Assembly (NCBI GenBank): GCA_025363495.1
Contig: JANYDR010000501.1
Location: forward strand, 1-7,468
From: Cyclobacteriaceae bacterium
Lineage (GTDB): Bacteria; Bacteroidota; Bacteroidia; Cytophagales; Cyclobacteriaceae
Direction: 5' to 3'
DNA length: 7,468 bases
This document shows positions 4,924 through 7,468 of the stretch, in pieces. Position numbers and translations under genes: made by a program. How positions within the stretch are numbered: position 1 is the first letter of the stretch; each line of letters opens with the position of its first letter. Under the pieces are notes generated by a model, which worked only from the letters and a program-made list of their open reading frames with translations, had not been told where the DNA came from and ran no database searches.

Positions 4924-6837
4924 TTAATGAATAAACGTTAGCGAAAGCATTAGCACAATGCCAATGACCATGATGAAAATATAAAAGCCAATGCTTCCGT
5001 TTTGAAGAAGGCGAAATACTTTACTCCACTCCACCACAGAATTCCCGGTAGTATTTACGAGTCCGTCAATTCCCAATCGTTCTATCACAACGTCAAATTT
5101 ATCAGACAGCCAGAAAAGTGGTTTTACAATGACCGCATCATAAATTTCGTCAACATAATACTTATGATAAGAAAGTCCCTGCAAGGTCCCAACGCTGGAC
5201 TCATCTCCTACCGGAACTTCATTCTTCTTCACATACATCGAATAAGCAATGCCAATCACCACAACCGTAAGTACGATTACGGTTGCCATAAGACCATATT
5301 CTGTTCCATGAGAAAGAGGATGCTCTTCCAATAAGCTTTTTGATTGACTAAAGACCGGGGCTAAAAATTCAGTAAGTCTGCCTGAACCAAACAATGCTTC
5401 AGGCACATTCATGAAACCTCCTACCGCAGAAAGAACTGCGAGGACAATTAGTGGAATAGTAATGCTTTTAGGCGATTCATGAATATGATGCGTAGTTTCA
5501 TGGCTGGCCCTTTCATTGCCGAAGAACGTAAGAAAGAGAAGTCTGAACATGTAAAACACAGTCAGCAATGAAGCGAGCAATGCAACTCCATACGCTAGCG
5601 GATTATGAGCAAAGGCGTCTGCTAAAATTTCATCTTTGGAAAAGAAACCAGCGAACGGTGGAATTCCGGAAATAGCAAGGACTCCTATGAAGAAAGTGAT
5701 ATAGGTTATTGGTATATATTTTTTTAGTCCGCCCATCTTACGAACGTCTTGTTCACCACCCAATGCATGGATAACGCTACCGGCACATAAGAAAAGAAGA
5801 GCTTTAAAGAAAGCATGAGTCGCCATGTGGAATATGCCGCTTGAAAAAGCCCCAAGTCCCAATGCAACGAACATCAATCCCAATTGACTTACCGTTGAAT
5901 AGGCCAACACCTTTTTTATGTCATTCTGTGTCAAGGCAATCGTTGCAGCGAAAAGCGCTGTCGCAAGACCAATAATTAATATAAGATTCAATGAAGCAGG
6001 AGAAAGTGCGTACAATAGATTATTGCGGGCAACCATATATACCCCAGCAGTAACCATTGTAGCAGCATGGATAAGTGCTGACACTGGTGTTGGACCTGCC
6101 ATGGCATCTGGTAGCCATGTGTAAAGAGGAATCTGGGCGCTCTTGCCCATTGCTCCAACAAAAAGTAAAATCGTTATGAGTGTTATCGTATTAGTATCAA
6201 GTGATGAGACCTTGGCAAAAACCTCTTCATAGTCAAGACTTCCGCAATTAATAAATATCAGGATCATTCCGATAAGTAATCCCAGGTCGCCGATCCTGTT
6301 CATAATGAATGCCTTGTTGGCGGCGTTATTATAATTTGTGTTCTTAAACCAGAAGCCAATGAGCAGATACGAGCAAAGCCCTACTCCTTCCCATCCAACA
6401 AACATGACAACATAATTGGAGCCCATTACCAGAAGCAGCATGAAGAATACAAATAAGTTCAGGTATGAAAAGAACTTATTGAAGGCCGCATCATCATGCA
6501 TGTATCCGATGGAATACACGTGAATGAGAAATCCGACGCCAGTAATTATTAATAACATGATCGATGAAAGTGGATCTATTAAAAAGCTAAAGTTGACTGA
6601 AAGATTTCCAGTACTGATCCATTGGGCAAGCATAACATTGAAAGAGCGCTGATCTTCCGGTAGTGAAATCAGCTGAGCAAAAAGTTCGATAGCAATAAGA
6701 AATGAAATGAATACCGACCCGCAGGCGATAATTGACACTACACTATGCGAAAGTCTCTTATAGTTCAGGCTAATCAGCAGGAAGCCGAGCAACGGTAATA
6801 ACGGTACAAGACTTATTAACATCGTATTTCCTACCAT
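4924..6837 (-). CDS. nuoL: NADH-quinone oxidoreductase (complex I) subunit L
   Basis: The product is 637 residues (632 from the inner start) and is the distal antiporter-like subunit, with the long lateral helix that braces the membrane arm. Recognisable residues are E150 in MFVGWEGVGLCSYLLIG; D184 in NRIGDLGLLIG; K232 in MGKSAQIPLYTWLPDAMAGP; H257 in SALIHAATMVTAGVY; K345 in THAFFKALLFLCAGSVIHA; and K401-D402 in GFFSKDEIL. These correspond to E144, D178, K229, H254, K342 and K399-D400 of Escherichia coli. A His-rich cytoplasmic stretch (HETTHHIHESP, 446-456) follows TM13 or so. The C-terminal segment from about 555, with YHKYYVDEIYD, leads to the lateral helix and a final anchor helix. The start given overlaps nuoK by 7 bases. 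The Met at codon 6 (ATG at 6820-6822), beginning MLISLVPLLPLLGF, is at least as likely: AGGA precedes it, the start falls just after the nuoK stop, and family proteins begin near the first membrane helix. Confidence 0.97.
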   Translation of the reverse strand: MVGNTMLISLVPLLPLLGFLLISLNYKRLSHSVVSIIACGSVFISFLIAIELFAQLISLPEDQRSFNVMLAQWISTGNLSVNFSFLIDPLSSIMLLIITGVGFLIHVYSIGYMHDDAAFNKFFSYLNLFVFFMLLLVMGSNYVVMFVGWEGVGLCSYLLIGFWFKNTNYNNAANKAFIMNRIGDLGLLIGMILIFINCGSLDYEEVFAKVSSLDTNTITLITILLFVGAMGKSAQIPLYTWLPDAMAGPTPVSALIHAATMVTAGVYMVARNNLLYALSPASLNLILIIGLATALFAATIALTQNDIKKVLAYSTVSQLGLMFVALGLGAFSSGIFHMATHAFFKALLFLCAGSVIHALGGEQDVRKMGGLKKYIPITYITFFIGVLAISGIPPFAGFFSKDEILADAFAHNPLAYGVALLASLLTVFYMFRLLFLTFFGNERASHETTHHIHESPKSITIPLIVLAVLSAVGGFMNVPEALFGSGRLTEFLAPVFSQSKSLLEEHPLSHGTEYGLMATVIVLTVVVIGIAYSMYVKKNEVPVGDESSVGTLQGLSYHKYYVDEIYDAVIVKPLFWLSDKFDVVIERLGIDGLVNTTGNSVVEWSKVFRLLQNGSIGFYIFIMVIGIVLMLSLTFIH

Positions 6838-7133
6838 TTTAATCGATTCAAAACATTGATATCTGTTGTGCGGGTATTGCGATACATCATCATAAGTATT
6901 GCAAGACCGACCGCAACTTCTGCAGCGGCAACAGCCATAATAAAGAATACGAATACCTGGCCTGATGCGTCGTTGAGATAATTTGAGAATGCTACCATTA
7001 CTAGATTCACTGCATTGAGCATTAACTCAATACACATAAATATGATAATTGCATTTCTCCGGTAAAGCACGCCCAGTACACCAATTGTAAATAATACTGC
7101 GCTGAGCCAGAGATAATAATCTATAGGAATCAT
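6831..7133 (-). CDS. nuoK: NADH-quinone oxidoreductase (complex I) subunit K
   Basis: The product is 100 residues, the normal length, with three membrane helices. It forms part of the proton path between the quinone site and the antiporter-like subunits. The two essential buried glutamates are present: E36 in FMCIELMLNAVNL and E72 in AVAAAEVAVGLAI, at the same numbers as in Escherichia coli NuoK. The short C-terminal tail (RNTRTTDINVLNRLKW) is polar and basic. The start overlaps the nuoJ stop in an ATGA junction (7130-7133), a classic coupling arrangement. The end overlaps the outer start of nuoL. Confidence 0.97.
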   Translation of the reverse strand: MIPIDYYLWLSAVLFTIGVLGVLYRRNAIIIFMCIELMLNAVNLVMVAFSNYLNDASGQVFVFFIMAVAAAEVAVGLAILMMMYRNTRTTDINVLNRLKW

Positions 7134-7468
7134 GGCTTTTTATTCATTACAGGTTTTTCTGATTTTCCCAGCATCACAGCTCCTACCATCGCCGCTAATA
7201 AAAGCACCGAGGCAATTTCAAACGGCAGTAAGAAATCAGTAAATAATACTTTTCCTAAATTTTTAACTAATCCAATTGACGATGGACTAGAAGACTGAGG
7301 CACAACCAATTCAGTTCCTTTAAGTGAGCCAACCAGTACAATTAATAGAAGTCCAGAACAAATGGCTGCTGCAAATTTCAGAAGATTGCTCTTATGCGGT
7401 TCTGTTTCTGTGTTAAGATTGAGCAACATGATTACATACAGAAACAAAACCATGATGGCGCCTGCATA
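7130..7468 (-). CDS. nuoJ: NADH-quinone oxidoreductase (complex I) subunit J, C-terminal part
   Basis: The frame stays open to the right edge, so this is a partial gene. The last 112 residues are visible. The ATG at 7451-7453 is internal and not the start: the five codons before it read YAGAI, and together they give YAGAIMVLFLYVIMLLNL. This is the conserved TM3 segment of NuoJ, where the local helix distortion linked to proton-path gating is found. A membrane helix follows at about 31-49 of the visible part (AAAICSGLLLIVLVGS). A soluble loop comes next (about 51-70), then the last helix around PFEIASVLLLAAMVGAVMLG (82-101) and a basic tail. NuoJ is a small membrane subunit beside NuoK. It is the upstream neighbour in the usual J-K-L-M-N order, and overlaps nuoK by 4 bases. 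Confidence 0.95.
   Translation of the reverse strand, partial: YAGAIMVLFLYVIMLLNLNTETEPHKSNLLKFAAAICSGLLLIVLVGSLKGTELVVPQSSSPSSIGLVKNLGKVLFTDFLLPFEIASVLLLAAMVGAVMLGKSEKPVMNKKP

Noticed and set aside
5002..5334. Plus-strand reading frame of 110 codons inside nuoL
   Set aside because: It lies fully antisense to the conserved nuoL C-terminal region and shows no domain or membrane pattern of its own.
7451..7453. ATG as the start of a 107-residue NuoJ
   Set aside because: The frame continues upstream to the window edge and encodes YAGAI, the conserved residues directly before MVLFLYVIML in NuoJ, so the gene is truncated by the window, not begun here.

Overview
The window looks like a chromosomal housekeeping region from a member of the Bacteroidota, probably Cytophagales-like. 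The evidence is a 287-residue primary sigma factor without region 1.1, the near absence of Shine-Dalgarno sequences before the genes, a promoter candidate of the TTG/TAnnTTTG type, and the sequence style of the Nuo subunits. The phylum call is inferred from sequence character; no database comparison was possible. All supported genes lie on the minus strand, so transcription runs from high to low coordinates.

Layout in transcription order: the 3' part of nuoJ (7468 to 7130, cut by the window edge), nuoK (7133-6831), nuoL (6837-4924), nuoM (4904-3432) and nuoN (3430-2063). Junctions are overlaps or gaps of at most 19 bases, so this is the tail of one nuo operon encoding the proton-pumping membrane arm of respiratory complex I. 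The ion-translocation residues known from Escherichia coli NuoK, L, M and N are present at the expected places, so the visible subunits look functional. A 197-base spacer with a degenerate intergenic repeat (14-bp perfect palindrome) follows. Then comes a 142-residue two-CBS-domain protein (1865-1437), and a 261-base spacer carrying a good promoter candidate for rpoD. Next are the primary sigma factor gene rpoD (1175-312), a 219-base spacer full of inverted repeats related to GGCATTGGGCATTAGG, and the first 30 codons of a ROK-family sugar kinase (92 to the window edge).

Functionally the window joins energy conservation (complex I), a likely adenylate or nucleotide-sensing CBS protein, the housekeeping transcription factor and a glucokinase-like enzyme. 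Apart from nuoJ-N, the spacers suggest separate transcription units.

I did not find a new gene system. The least explained parts are the two repeat-bearing spacers (about 151-297 and 1955-2030) and the CBS protein lying between the nuo operon and rpoD. No tRNA, rRNA, CRISPR array, insertion sequence or gene of foreign appearance was seen.
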